A DNA stretch of 22,278 nt from an uncultured Caryophanales bacterium (GTDB taxonomy: Bacteria > Bacillota_I > Bacilli_A > RFN20 > CAG-826). Under the pieces are notes generated by a model. That model was not told the origin of the DNA, did not search any database, and was given only the letters and a program-made list of their open reading frames with translations. The DNA is taken from assembly GCA_946622925.1 (NCBI GenBank), contig CAMOQM010000002.1, positions 1 to 22,278 on the forward strand. The letters are read 5' to 3'. This document shows, in pieces, positions 15,554 to 21,769 of this stretch; position 1 is the first letter of the stretch; every line of letters begins with the position of its first letter. The position numbers were made by a program, and so were the translations under genes.

Positions 15554-15582
15554 TTGCATTATGGGGCATCCTCTCCTTAAAT
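15554..15582 (+). promoter_or_regulatory. Candidate promoter of the DUF3737 operon, placed for a leaderless mRNA
   Basis: TTGCAT (15554-15559), a 17-bp spacer and TTAAAT (15577-15582; TAAATT is equally possible one base on) lie 7-8 nt ahead of ATG 15591, with no SD. The promoter would uncouple this operon from thiI. Confidence 0.5.
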
Positions 15583-15590
15583 TAAGTCCT

Positions 15591-16430
15591 ATGAAATACC
15601 AAAACCAAACCTTCACTGGCGAAAGAGCCTTGTTCATGTCAAATGGCCTCGATATCGAGGAATGCTTATTTAACGATGGCGAATCGCCATTGAAAGAAAG
15701 CCATAACTTCACGATTAATACATCTATCTTTGCCTGGAAATACCCGATGTGGTATTCTTCCCATTTCACGGTGAATGGTTCTAAGTTCGAGATAATGGCG
15801 CGGGCCGCCGTTTGGTATAGCCATGACTTTGAGTTCGTCGATTTCATTTCCGAAGCCCCTAAGTCCTTTCGCGAATCCTATAACTTCTCTTTGAAGAACG
15901 TCGAGATCAAAGACGGGGCCGAGACCTGTTGGTGGTGCCATGATTTCGAAGTGAGCGATTCCAAAATCGTCGGAGCCGATTATTTTGCGATGAAATCTAA
16001 GAATATCATCATCAAAAACGTCGATTTCCATGGCAAATACGCCTTCGATGGGGTAGAGAATGTGGTCGTGGAAAACTGTAAGCTCATGACCAAGGACGTC
16101 TTTTGGAATTCCAAGCATGTCTTGATTAAGAATTGTTATATCGATAGCGAATATTTTGGTTGGAATAGCGAAGATATCACCCTGGTTAACTGCGAAGTCC
16201 ATTCCCATCAGGGCTTTTGCTATATGAAGAACATAAAGCTTGTCAATTGCAAACTCGTCGATACCGACCTTTGTTTCGAGTATTGCGAGGATATCGATGC
16301 CGAAATAGTTAGTAAAGTCGATTCCATCAAGAATCCGCTTTCGGGAAGAATCAAAGTTAAGGAAGCCGGGGAAATCATCTTCGACGATCCTAACGTGGAT
16401 AAAACCAAAACGGAGATTATCATCGGATGA
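15591..16430 (+). CDS. DUF3737 family protein, predicted right-handed beta-helix
   Basis: The 279-residue protein matches DUF3737 by its opening N-Q-T-F-T-G-E-R-A-L-F-M-S and D-G-E-S-P-L-K-E-S. A short motif of the form S-[HYKE]-[ND]-[FIV] followed by a strand recurs at residues 37, 57, 77, 96, 116, 136, 155, 174, 193, 212 and 232. That is eleven coils of 19-20 residues, as in right-handed parallel beta-helices. Tryptophans recur just before the motif in several coils. No catalytic residues or signal peptide are evident, so it is probably cytoplasmic; the function is unknown. I prefer ATG 15591 to the in-frame ATG at 15561 because of the -10 box and the family N-terminus. Its stop overlaps the next start (ATGA). 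Confidence 0.88.
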   Translation: MKYQNQTFTGERALFMSNGLDIEECLFNDGESPLKESHNFTINTSIFAWKYPMWYSSHFTVNGSKFEIMARAAVWYSHDFEFVDFISEAPKSFRESYNFSLKNVEIKDGAETCWWCHDFEVSDSKIVGADYFAMKSKNIIIKNVDFHGKYAFDGVENVVVENCKLMTKDVFWNSKHVLIKNCYIDSEYFGWNSEDITLVNCEVHSHQGFCYMKNIKLVNCKLVDTDLCFEYCEDIDAEIVSKVDSIKNPLSGRIKVKEAGEIIFDDPNVDKTKTEIIIG

Positions 16431-17590
16431 AATACGATTTCGTGAATCCGCCTTCTCGGAAAGGCAGCGATTGTTACAAATACGATTACGTCAAAGGCGA
16501 CCTTCCCATGTGGGTCGCGGATATGGATTTCCAAACCGCCCCTGAGATTAGGGAGGCGCTAATAAAACGGGTCGAGCACGGGATATTTGGCTATTCCATC
16601 GTTCCCGAAGCCTGGAACGCGGCCTACGTTAGTTTCTATAAAGATTTGTTTAACTGGGAAATCAACCCTAAGGACTTAGTCTTTGCCTTGGGGGTCGTTC
16701 CCATTTTATCTTCCTCGGTTAGGGCCTTGACCAAGGCGGGCGATAACGTGGTTATCATGCCCCCTGTCTATAACATTTTCTATAACTCGATTATCAATAA
16801 TAAACGTAATCCTTTGGAAGTTCCTTTGGTGGAAAAGGAAGGCCGTTATTATTTGGACTTCGGGGCCATTGAATCGGCTTTCTCCCGTCCCGAGACCTCC
16901 CTTTGCATCTTCTGCAATCCCGGCAATCCGAGCGCGAGGATTTGGAGCAAAGAGGAGATTAATGTTTTGGCAAGCCTCGCCAGAAAACATAACGTCATCG
17001 TCCTTTCCGATGAGATCCATGGTCCAATCACTAGGCCGGGAACCCCTTATGTACCGTTTTTAAACGCTAAAGAAGACAATAAAGATGTCGCCTTTGCGGC
17101 GATTTCTCCCACCAAGGCCTTTAATCTTGCTGGCATCCATACCGCGGCTATGGTCTGTCCTAACAAAGAGATTAGGGAAAAGGTCGAACGTCAGCTTAAT
17201 ACCGACGAGGTGGCCGAGCCAAATGCCTTCTCCTGCGTCGCCGCGATTAGTGCCTTTAATGAAGGTAGGGAATGGCTAAAGCAATGCAATGAACTCTTGT
17301 TCTCCAATCGCGATTACGCCTTTAAATTCATTAAGGAAAATTTGCCTTCCTTACGGGCTTATGAAGGGGATGCCACTTATTTACTATGGGTGGATTGCTC
17401 TAATGTCGATAAGGAAGAAAAGCGCCTATTAACCTATTTAGAGGAAAAATGCGGACTCGTCTTCAATGGCGGTTCCCATTATGGTAAAGGCGGAGAAGGC
17501 CATTTTAGAATTAATCTAGCTTGCCCTAGGGCCAAATTAGAAGAAGGCCTCAAACGCCTTAAACAAGGCTTAGAGGATTACGCCTTATGA
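16427..17590 (+). CDS. MalY/PatB family cystathionine beta-lyase-like aminotransferase
   Basis: The 387-residue fold-type-I PLP enzyme starts with the MalY/PatB signature region L-P-M-W-V-A-D-M-D-F (26-35). It has C-N-P-G-N-P-S-A-R-I-W (163-173), S-D-E-I-H-G (194-199), the PLP lysine K230 in S-P-T-K-A-F-N-L-A-G, and F-R-I-N-L-A near the C-terminus that holds the substrate carboxylate. Members cleave C-S bonds in cystathionine or cysteine conjugates, releasing ammonia and pyruvate with a thiol. Substitution of the usual N-P-H-N-P by N-P-G-N-P is a small departure. It overlaps DUF3737 upstream and a membrane protein downstream by ATGA each time. Proximity to NifZ/ThiI hints at sulfur metabolism. 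Confidence 0.9.
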   Translation: MKYDFVNPPSRKGSDCYKYDYVKGDLPMWVADMDFQTAPEIREALIKRVEHGIFGYSIVPEAWNAAYVSFYKDLFNWEINPKDLVFALGVVPILSSSVRALTKAGDNVVIMPPVYNIFYNSIINNKRNPLEVPLVEKEGRYYLDFGAIESAFSRPETSLCIFCNPGNPSARIWSKEEINVLASLARKHNVIVLSDEIHGPITRPGTPYVPFLNAKEDNKDVAFAAISPTKAFNLAGIHTAAMVCPNKEIREKVERQLNTDEVAEPNAFSCVAAISAFNEGREWLKQCNELLFSNRDYAFKFIKENLPSLRAYEGDATYLLWVDCSNVDKEEKRLLTYLEEKCGLVFNGGSHYGKGGEGHFRINLACPRAKLEEGLKRLKQGLEDYAL

Positions 17591-18027
17591 GCGAAGAATC
17601 GTTAGAAAGTAAGAAAACCCATTCCCGGATTCCCGGATTAGTTTTCTTTTATATCATCGTGGTTTTGGCCCTTGCGGCTTTGGTTTTTACCTATATGTTC
17701 CATTCGGCCATTATCACGTCAATGCAAAACGCGGGTAGCCAAACTTCCTCTTCATCAATGGCTAGTTCTAGTGCCTCTAGCGCTTCTAGTTCCGGCGGGG
17801 TGATTGGAGAGATCGTGGTGGCGGGAGTCACGGGTTTGGCCCTTGGGGTGGCCTTAGCCATGGTCTATGCCACCGATATCCTTATCGTAATCGTCGGAAT
17901 CATTTCCCTAATCGCCTCCATTAGGAATCGGGGCAAGGATAAAATCGGAATCGCCTATGATATCGGCATCGCTTTGTCCATATCCCTTATCGTAGGGGCG
18001 ATAATCAACTTCCTTCCTATATTCTAG
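17587..18027 (+). CDS. Small membrane protein with serine-rich loop
   Basis: I do not recognise this 146-residue protein. It has a charged N-terminus, a membrane helix at about 15-38 and a low-complexity Ser/Ala stretch at about 51-70. Three further hydrophobic segments follow (about 71-94, 96-112 and 119-143), with a basic loop R-N-R-G-K-D-K between the last two. The basic loop should be cytoplasmic. Its ATG overlaps the PatB-type lyase stop (ATGA), so it belongs to that operon and may serve the same substrate, for example in export or import, although four short helices are few for a transporter. There is no terminator of its own in the 48 bases before the convergent rplT stop. Confidence 0.75.
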   Translation: MSEESLESKKTHSRIPGLVFFYIIVVLALAALVFTYMFHSAIITSMQNAGSQTSSSSMASSSASSASSSGGVIGEIVVAGVTGLALGVALAMVYATDILIVIVGIISLIASIRNRGKDKIGIAYDIGIALSISLIVGAIINFLPIF

Positions 18028-18032
18028 AAATG

Positions 18033-18058
18033 AAAAAGGACCTCACGAGGAGATCCTT
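18033..18058 (-). terminator. Intrinsic terminator of the infC-rpmI-rplT operon
   Basis: On the minus strand AAGGATCTC (18058-18050) pairs with GAGGTCCTT (18044-18036), including one T-G pair, around a CTCGT loop. A T-rich tract follows. It is just downstream of the rplT stop. Confidence 0.8.
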
Positions 18059-18075
18059 ATCGAAGTGGCTCTTGC

Positions 18076-18435
18076 TTATTTAGCAAGGGCTTTTTTGGAA
18101 GTCTCGACCAAACCGGTGAAGGCCTTGGGATCGGCGATGGCGATCTCAGAGAGCATCTTGCGGTTGATTTCGATGCCGCCTTTCTTAAGTCCGTTCATGA
18201 AGACGGAATAAGAGATGTTGTTGACCCGGCAAGCGGCGTTGATACGCTTGATCCAGAGCTTACGATAGTCGCGCTTGACTAAGCGGCGGGAATTGTAAGC
18301 ATAACGGAGGGAGTGGCAAACTTGTTCCTTCGCGGTTTTGAAAAGGAGGTGTTTGCTGCCGAAGTAGCCCTCGGCCATCTTTAAGATCTTTTTACGACGG
18401 GCACGGGTAACGGTGCCACCTTTGACTCTAGCCAT
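18076..18435 (-). CDS. rplT: 50S ribosomal protein L20
   Basis: The 119-residue protein is a full-length L20. It has the basic N-terminal extension M-A-R-V-K-G-G and R-R-K-K-I-L-K-M-A-E-G-Y-F-G-S-K, then the conserved R-R-L-V-K-R-D-Y-R-K-L-W-I-x-R-I-N-A-A segment. L20 is an early 23S rRNA assembly protein and in Firmicutes controls its own operon through the leader RNA. AAGGAG lies ten bases before the ATG. It is the last gene of the infC-rpmI-rplT operon and is followed by a terminator. Confidence 0.98.
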   Translation of the reverse strand: MARVKGGTVTRARRKKILKMAEGYFGSKHLLFKTAKEQVCHSLRYAYNSRRLVKRDYRKLWIKRINAACRVNNISYSVFMNGLKKGGIEINRKMLSEIAIADPKAFTGLVETSKKALAK

Positions 18436-18455
18436 TGTAGTCTTTCTCCTTTTCT

Positions 18456-18650
18456 TTACTTAACGATCATGAATTTGATACGGCTGTAGTCAGTCTTATC
18501 AATGATACCGGCACGGCGGAGCTGGCGGCTCTGCTTGGCGGTTTTGTAAGGGGCATGGTGGCCCTTATACGCGTGAACGTATTTGAGTTTACCGGAACCG
18601 GTAACTTTGATCCGCTTCATGAGGGAGCGGTTTGATTTCATCTTAGGCAT
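18456..18650 (-). CDS. rpmI: 50S ribosomal protein L35
   Basis: The 64-residue protein opens M-P-K-M-K-S-N-R-S and continues with T-G-S-G-K-L-K and the basic K-T-A-K-Q-S-R-Q-L-R-R of L35. I placed the start at 18650: AAGGAG sits seven bases upstream, and L35 proteins begin M-P-K-M-K-T/S. An in-frame extension to 18713 would overlap infC and is not real. It lies between infC and rplT, the universal order, with an 11-base gap after infC. Confidence 0.98.
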   Translation of the reverse strand: MPKMKSNRSLMKRIKVTGSGKLKYVHAYKGHHAPYKTAKQSRQLRRAGIIDKTDYSRIKFMIVK

Positions 18651-18661
18651 GTTCTTTCTCC

Positions 18662-19228
18662 TTACTTCTTGCTTTTCGATGTGACGATTGCGCTGTAGCA
18701 TTTGCCTTCCCACGATGGGGCTTTTTCAATGCTAACTGAATTAGCGTTATCTTCGGATAGGACGGAAATGAACCTTTGCAATAATTCTTCGCCGATTTCC
18801 TTGTGGGCCATTTCCCTACCTTTTAACACGACGCGGATGTTGACCTTGTCACCATCGGCGAGGAATCCCTTGGCATGCTTGGCTTTGGTGAGGAGGTCAT
18901 GGTTACCGATGGAAATGTGCAACTGGACTTCCTTAAGCGTGGCGGCTTTGGAATTTTTCTTTTGGTTCCTCTCGGCTTTTTGCTTTTCGAAGCGGTATTT
19001 GCCATAGTTGAGGATCTTGCAAACGGGGGGTTGGGCTTGCGGGGCGACGCAGAAGAGGTCGAGGTTGTAGCTCATGGCTAGCTCGTTAGCGGCCCTTGAA
19101 GACATACGTCCTAGGTTCTCGCCATCGGGACCGATGACCATGACTTCCGGATAACGGATGTATTCGTTGATGGGGTCTAATCGCTTCTGCGGACGGCGGC
19201 GATCATTGGGATTATTGTAGTTTGGAAT
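18662..19228 (-). CDS. infC: Translation initiation factor IF-3, starting at an ATT codon
   Basis: The 188-residue protein has the N-terminal domain (I-N-E-Y-I-R-Y-P-E-V-M-V-I-G-P-D-G-E) and the C-terminal domain with K-E-V-Q-L-H-I-S-I-G and I-R-V-V-L-K-G-R-E-M. IF-3 binds the 30S subunit and proofreads start codons. The start is unusual. AAGGAGG is followed after eight bases by ATT (19228-19226), whereas the in-frame ATG at 19273 lies upstream of the SD, inside the attenuator hairpin. A rare AUU start, discriminated against by IF-3 itself, is a known autoregulatory device for infC. The start call is therefore strong although not ATG. Confidence 0.93.
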   Translation of the reverse strand: MPNYNNPNDRRRPQKRLDPINEYIRYPEVMVIGPDGENLGRMSSRAANELAMSYNLDLFCVAPQAQPPVCKILNYGKYRFEKQKAERNQKKNSKAATLKEVQLHISIGNHDLLTKAKHAKGFLADGDKVNIRVVLKGREMAHKEIGEELLQRFISVLSEDNANSVSIEKAPSWEGKCYSAIVTSKSKK

Positions 19229-19370
19229 AAACGTTTCCTCCTTCTCGTCAAATAAAGCCGGGAGCATACGCATCCCGGCCTAGTTAACTTGGTGGATCCA
19301 AGGTAGTTAGGAGCCAATTCCCTAGGGGAATCTGGCGAGTCGGGGGCGACTGCTTTCTACTTGTATTGAC
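19229..19370 (-). promoter_or_regulatory. infC operon leader RNA with L20-type transcription attenuator
   Basis: The roughly 140-nt leader contains several small hairpins, among them AGTCG/CGACT, ATTCCC/GGGAAT and CTTGG/CCAAG. It ends in an intrinsic terminator just upstream of the infC SD. In Bacillus, L20 binding to the equivalent leader promotes premature termination, and I infer the same control here from position and the terminator. A CCTAG segment within the middle hairpin could alternatively pair with CTAGG at the foot of the terminator, a possible antiterminator. Confidence 0.65.
19250..19279 (-). terminator. Attenuator hairpin upstream of infC
   Basis: On the minus strand GCCGGGA (19279-19273) pairs perfectly with TCCCGGC (19263-19257) across a 9-nt loop, followed by TTTATTT (19256-19250). 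It lies 22 bases before the infC start codon, so it must be conditional. Confidence 0.75.
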
Positions 19371-19376
19371 GCGTGT

Positions 19377-19405
19377 ATTTTACGCGTATGGTTTTACTCT
19401 TGCAA
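19377..19405 (-). promoter_or_regulatory. Promoter of the infC-rpmI-rplT operon
   Basis: On the minus strand TTGCAA (19405-19400), a 17-bp spacer and TAAAAT (19382-19377). ACGCGT copies flank the -10 on both sides, forming an inverted repeat. Transcription would start near 19370. Confidence 0.65.
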
Positions 19406-19472
19406 TAGGGAAATTTAGGTTTCCAATACCTCTGGCAATTAATGGCTAAATCCTAACCCTAGAGCCATATGA

Positions 19473-20273
19473 TCAATTGGATTCTTTCTTGTTTTTCTTT
19501 GCCACCACAAAACCAAGGATAGCAAGAATAACCATCGATACGCATGCAAAGCACCATAGCAAAAGTGAGGTTTTTAATAAGAAATCGTCCCGATCTATTC
19601 CTTCCGAAAAGGAAACGTTGTTAAGCTTTGGAGAAGGATAGACAAAGGACAGGAACATAAATGTTGCTCCTAGCAGAAATAGCAATGAAGTTATCCCTAA
19701 AGATATAGATAAATACTTTTTCTCGTTTTTGGCAAAGTAGCAGGCGAACCCAATCACAAAGGCGTTGGCAAGATAGACAAGTGACCTATAGGGCATGGTT
19801 ACATCTAGCCTGAAAACGCTGGCGATGTCTAGAAAAGATAAGCCTAGGATTATGAAAGGAAGGATTATATTCCAACGTCCTTCTTTCTTTTCAGTTTTGG
19901 AAAACCATGAGGCAACGTGGCTTGCGCAAGAAACGGTTATGGATGCAAAACCGATCGCTAGCAAAACCGGGGTTAGCGCATTGGAGAAAACGACATAGCG
20001 TTCATTCACCTGAATGTAGTGATAGAAAATGGAGAAGTGAAGATATAGATAAGTGGCCGAAGAGCCGATTAAAGCAACGATAGTCAACCAAAAGGATATT
20101 CCATTTCTTCCTTTGGCAACGAAAGAATGGCAGATAATGCTGCAGAGGCACCAGATAGCAAGCAGAATCGCCGGTGCAGCATGGCCAAATTGCCATAAAA
20201 TGGCAATCGCAAGCCCAAAGCAAAAATCAAAACCGGCGGCTATGAATGTCATTGTCTTTTGCTTAGTCCGCAT
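19473..20273 (-). CDS. Unrecognised polytopic membrane protein
   Basis: This 266-residue protein has about seven hydrophobic segments and basic ends (M-R-T-K-Q-K at the start, K-K-N-K-K-E at the end). I recognise no family. It contains nine cysteines, many in or near membrane segments, which is unusual among its neighbours. By eye its codons are less dominated by GCC/ACC/AAC than neighbouring genes, a possible sign of transfer or low expression. A GGAG site eight bases upstream supports the start at 20273. It lies 50 bases downstream of the 129-residue membrane-protein gene on the same strand with no terminator between, so it may be the third gene of the Fic-like operon. No clear terminator follows before the infC promoter. 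Confidence 0.75.
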   Translation of the reverse strand: MRTKQKTMTFIAAGFDFCFGLAIAILWQFGHAAPAILLAIWCLCSIICHSFVAKGRNGISFWLTIVALIGSSATYLYLHFSIFYHYIQVNERYVVFSNALTPVLLAIGFASITVSCASHVASWFSKTEKKEGRWNIILPFIILGLSFLDIASVFRLDVTMPYRSLVYLANAFVIGFACYFAKNEKKYLSISLGITSLLFLLGATFMFLSFVYPSPKLNNVSFSEGIDRDDFLLKTSLLLWCFACVSMVILAILGFVVAKKNKKESN

Positions 20274-20323
20274 CGATCATGCTCCGATCATATTTGCAAT
20301 AATAATGGTAGTGAAAGGATAGC

Positions 20324-20713
20324 TCAATGAATAATGGTTAGGTTGGTGGGCTCGTTTATAAAGAATGATTTGGAGAGGAAAATGCCCATGATTATGGTGG
20401 CCACCCCAAGGACGAGGAAAATAAATAACAAGGTGGTGCCGATGGCGGGATGCCAATCCCTAAGTAAGAATCCTAGCGTGGCGACGAAGACCAAAAAGCC
20501 GCCGGTATAGCCGATGGCCTTAGCTAAATTAAGGTCGCCGTTTTGGAAAATGCTTACAAAGTAAGGGGAAAGTAGAAATGGAATGATGAAAGCGAGGATC
20601 GGGGCGGCGAAAATGCTAATTGTTTTGACTAATCCTTTGCCTTTGGCGGAGATGATTAGGCAAACAATATCGGCCAAGAATAAGAGTATGGATACGATTA
20701 ATAACGAACTCAT
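20324..20713 (-). CDS. Unrecognised four-helix membrane protein
   Basis: The 129-residue protein is almost wholly hydrophobic, with four likely membrane helices (about 3-22, 30-55, 66-85 and 91-114) and short polar loops. The loop after helix one is basic (K-G-K-G), suggesting it faces the cytoplasm. I recognise no family. Its start overlaps the stop of the Fic-fold gene by four bases (ATGA), which argues for translational coupling. The tight link suggests it is the membrane partner of the Fic-fold protein, but that is inference from gene order only. Confidence 0.8.
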   Translation of the reverse strand: MSSLLIVSILLFLADIVCLIISAKGKGLVKTISIFAAPILAFIIPFLLSPYFVSIFQNGDLNLAKAIGYTGGFLVFVATLGFLLRDWHPAIGTTLLFIFLVLGVATIIMGIFLSKSFFINEPTNLTIIH

Positions 20714-21666
20714 GCCTTTTTATAACGTTGGTTCCTATCGGTGGGGGAGACGGGGTTAGACATTTTGATCCGTTTGCCTTCGAGGGCGGGGCGGATGTAA
20801 TTAAGCTGGACCCCGAGCCTGGATTTAAGACCGAGGAGGGTGCAAAGTTCGGAAGCCGAATAGAATTTGCCTTCCTCCATTAACGAAAGCATCCTTTCGA
20901 CTTGGCGGGAGGAAGTGGCAACGGGTTTGGATTTATATTTGCGGAGATGGATAAGGGCTTCTTCGTATTTGGAAAGCAAGAATGAGATCAAGGGAGCCAT
21001 ATCGCCTTTTTCAGCGGATTCTTTAAAGGCGTTATTGGCTTTATCTACGCTTAATGAAACATAACGTTCCACCGGAGCCAAGGCAAAGATGGGGTCATAG
21101 TTGACCAATATGGCCTTCGCCACATAAGCGGCCGCGAGGCCACTTAGTTGGCTATAGGGGGCGATGGAGACAATCTCAAAGAAGACGACGCAAGAGAGGA
21201 TTAAGGGATGGATGCGTTTTTGATTGGCCTTGGCATACCTAAACACCCCATCTAATAAAGTTTCCACGCGGGCGGGCATAGGCACGGGATAGGGAAAATC
21301 ATCGGGCTTTCTGGACAAACGATGGGGAACCCCTTCGCTCCAAATGGCATTTTCAAAGGTGGTTAGGATATCTTTGGAATAAGGATCTAACCGATTGGCG
21401 AGCTTAAGAAGCTTGAATAAGGCGTTGGCCATTGGGGCGCTTGGGACTTCGTCGCCTTGGCGTAGACCCCGCATTTCGGTGGCCCTCAAGTTAATGTGGA
21501 GCATCTGGAGAAGGTAAATCGTCGAATCGGCGAATTCCTTATCCCCGGCCTTATTGTGGTTGATGGTAGAAATCTGACCTAAGGCATAGGTTGTTTGGGA
21601 AAGTTTGTTGGCGATTTCGTAAGAGATCGAGAATGAGCATTTATAAGGTTCTAAAGGTTTTGCCAT
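20710..21666 (-). CDS. Fic-fold protein with a degenerate active site and C-terminal winged helix
   Basis: The 318-residue protein keeps the Fic layout. A P-x-P-x-R-V-E element (about 128-135) corresponds to the usual Y-x-P-P-P-x-x-V. The core helix pair follows, with H-P-L-I-L-S (153-158) and F-E-I-V-S-I (163-168). A C-terminal winged-helix-like domain (about 256-318) carries S-A-S-E-L-C-T-L-L-G-L and R-N-Q-R-Y. In active Fic enzymes H-P-F-x-D-G-N-G-R-x-G-R follows and transfers AMP or another nucleotide moiety. Here the aligned residues 169-180 read A-P-Y-S-Q-L-S-G-L-A-A-A. The catalytic histidine and nearly all phosphate-binding residues are gone, so catalysis is unlikely. The frame is otherwise intact. 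A TATAAT sits ten bases before the ATG. Confidence 0.78.
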   Translation of the reverse strand: MAKPLEPYKCSFSISYEIANKLSQTTYALGQISTINHNKAGDKEFADSTIYLLQMLHINLRATEMRGLRQGDEVPSAPMANALFKLLKLANRLDPYSKDILTTFENAIWSEGVPHRLSRKPDDFPYPVPMPARVETLLDGVFRYAKANQKRIHPLILSCVVFFEIVSIAPYSQLSGLAAAYVAKAILVNYDPIFALAPVERYVSLSVDKANNAFKESAEKGDMAPLISFLLSKYEEALIHLRKYKSKPVATSSRQVERMLSLMEEGKFYSASELCTLLGLKSRLGVQLNYIRPALEGKRIKMSNPVSPTDRNQRYKKA

Positions 21667-21676
21667 AACACTAAGT

Positions 21677-21682
21677 ATTATA
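21677..21682 (-). promoter_or_regulatory. Consensus -10 box of the Fic-fold operon
   Basis: A perfect TATAAT on the minus strand ends ten bases before the ATG at 21666. The transcript would have a leader of only about 3-4 nt and no SD. No recognisable -35 is present; the upstream region is AT-rich. Confidence 0.6.
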
Positions 21683-21713
21683 GGCGATAATAAATAATTA
21701 AAAACCCTCTACT

Positions 21714-21736
21714 TATATATTTTTTCGGAATATATA
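21714..21736. repeat. AT-rich inverted repeat upstream of the Fic-fold promoter
   Basis: TATATATT (21714-21721) and AATATATA (21729-21736) form a perfect 8-bp inverted repeat with a 7-base centre. It lies about 35-55 bases upstream of the -10 and could be an UP-like element or operator. The role is not established. Confidence 0.4.
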
Positions 21737-21769
21737 GGAAAAAAATAAACCACCCTATATGGATGGCTT
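21737..21769 (-). terminator. Intrinsic terminator overlapping the HD-gene stop codon
   Basis: On the minus strand CCATCC (21766-21761) pairs with GGGTGG (21755-21750) with one T-G pair. The stem is extended by A-U pairs and followed by a U-rich tract (21749-21737). The TAG stop (21757-21755) straddles the loop and the 3' arm. Confidence 0.7.

Noticed and set aside
18651..18713. N-terminal extension of L35 to 18713
   Set aside because: It overlaps infC, and L35 proteins begin at the M-P-K-M-K sequence that has its own SD.
19383..19472. Terminator for the 266-residue membrane protein gene
   Set aside because: Only weak stems (for example ATGGCT/AGCCAT with a 15-nt loop) without a T-tract are present, so none is called.
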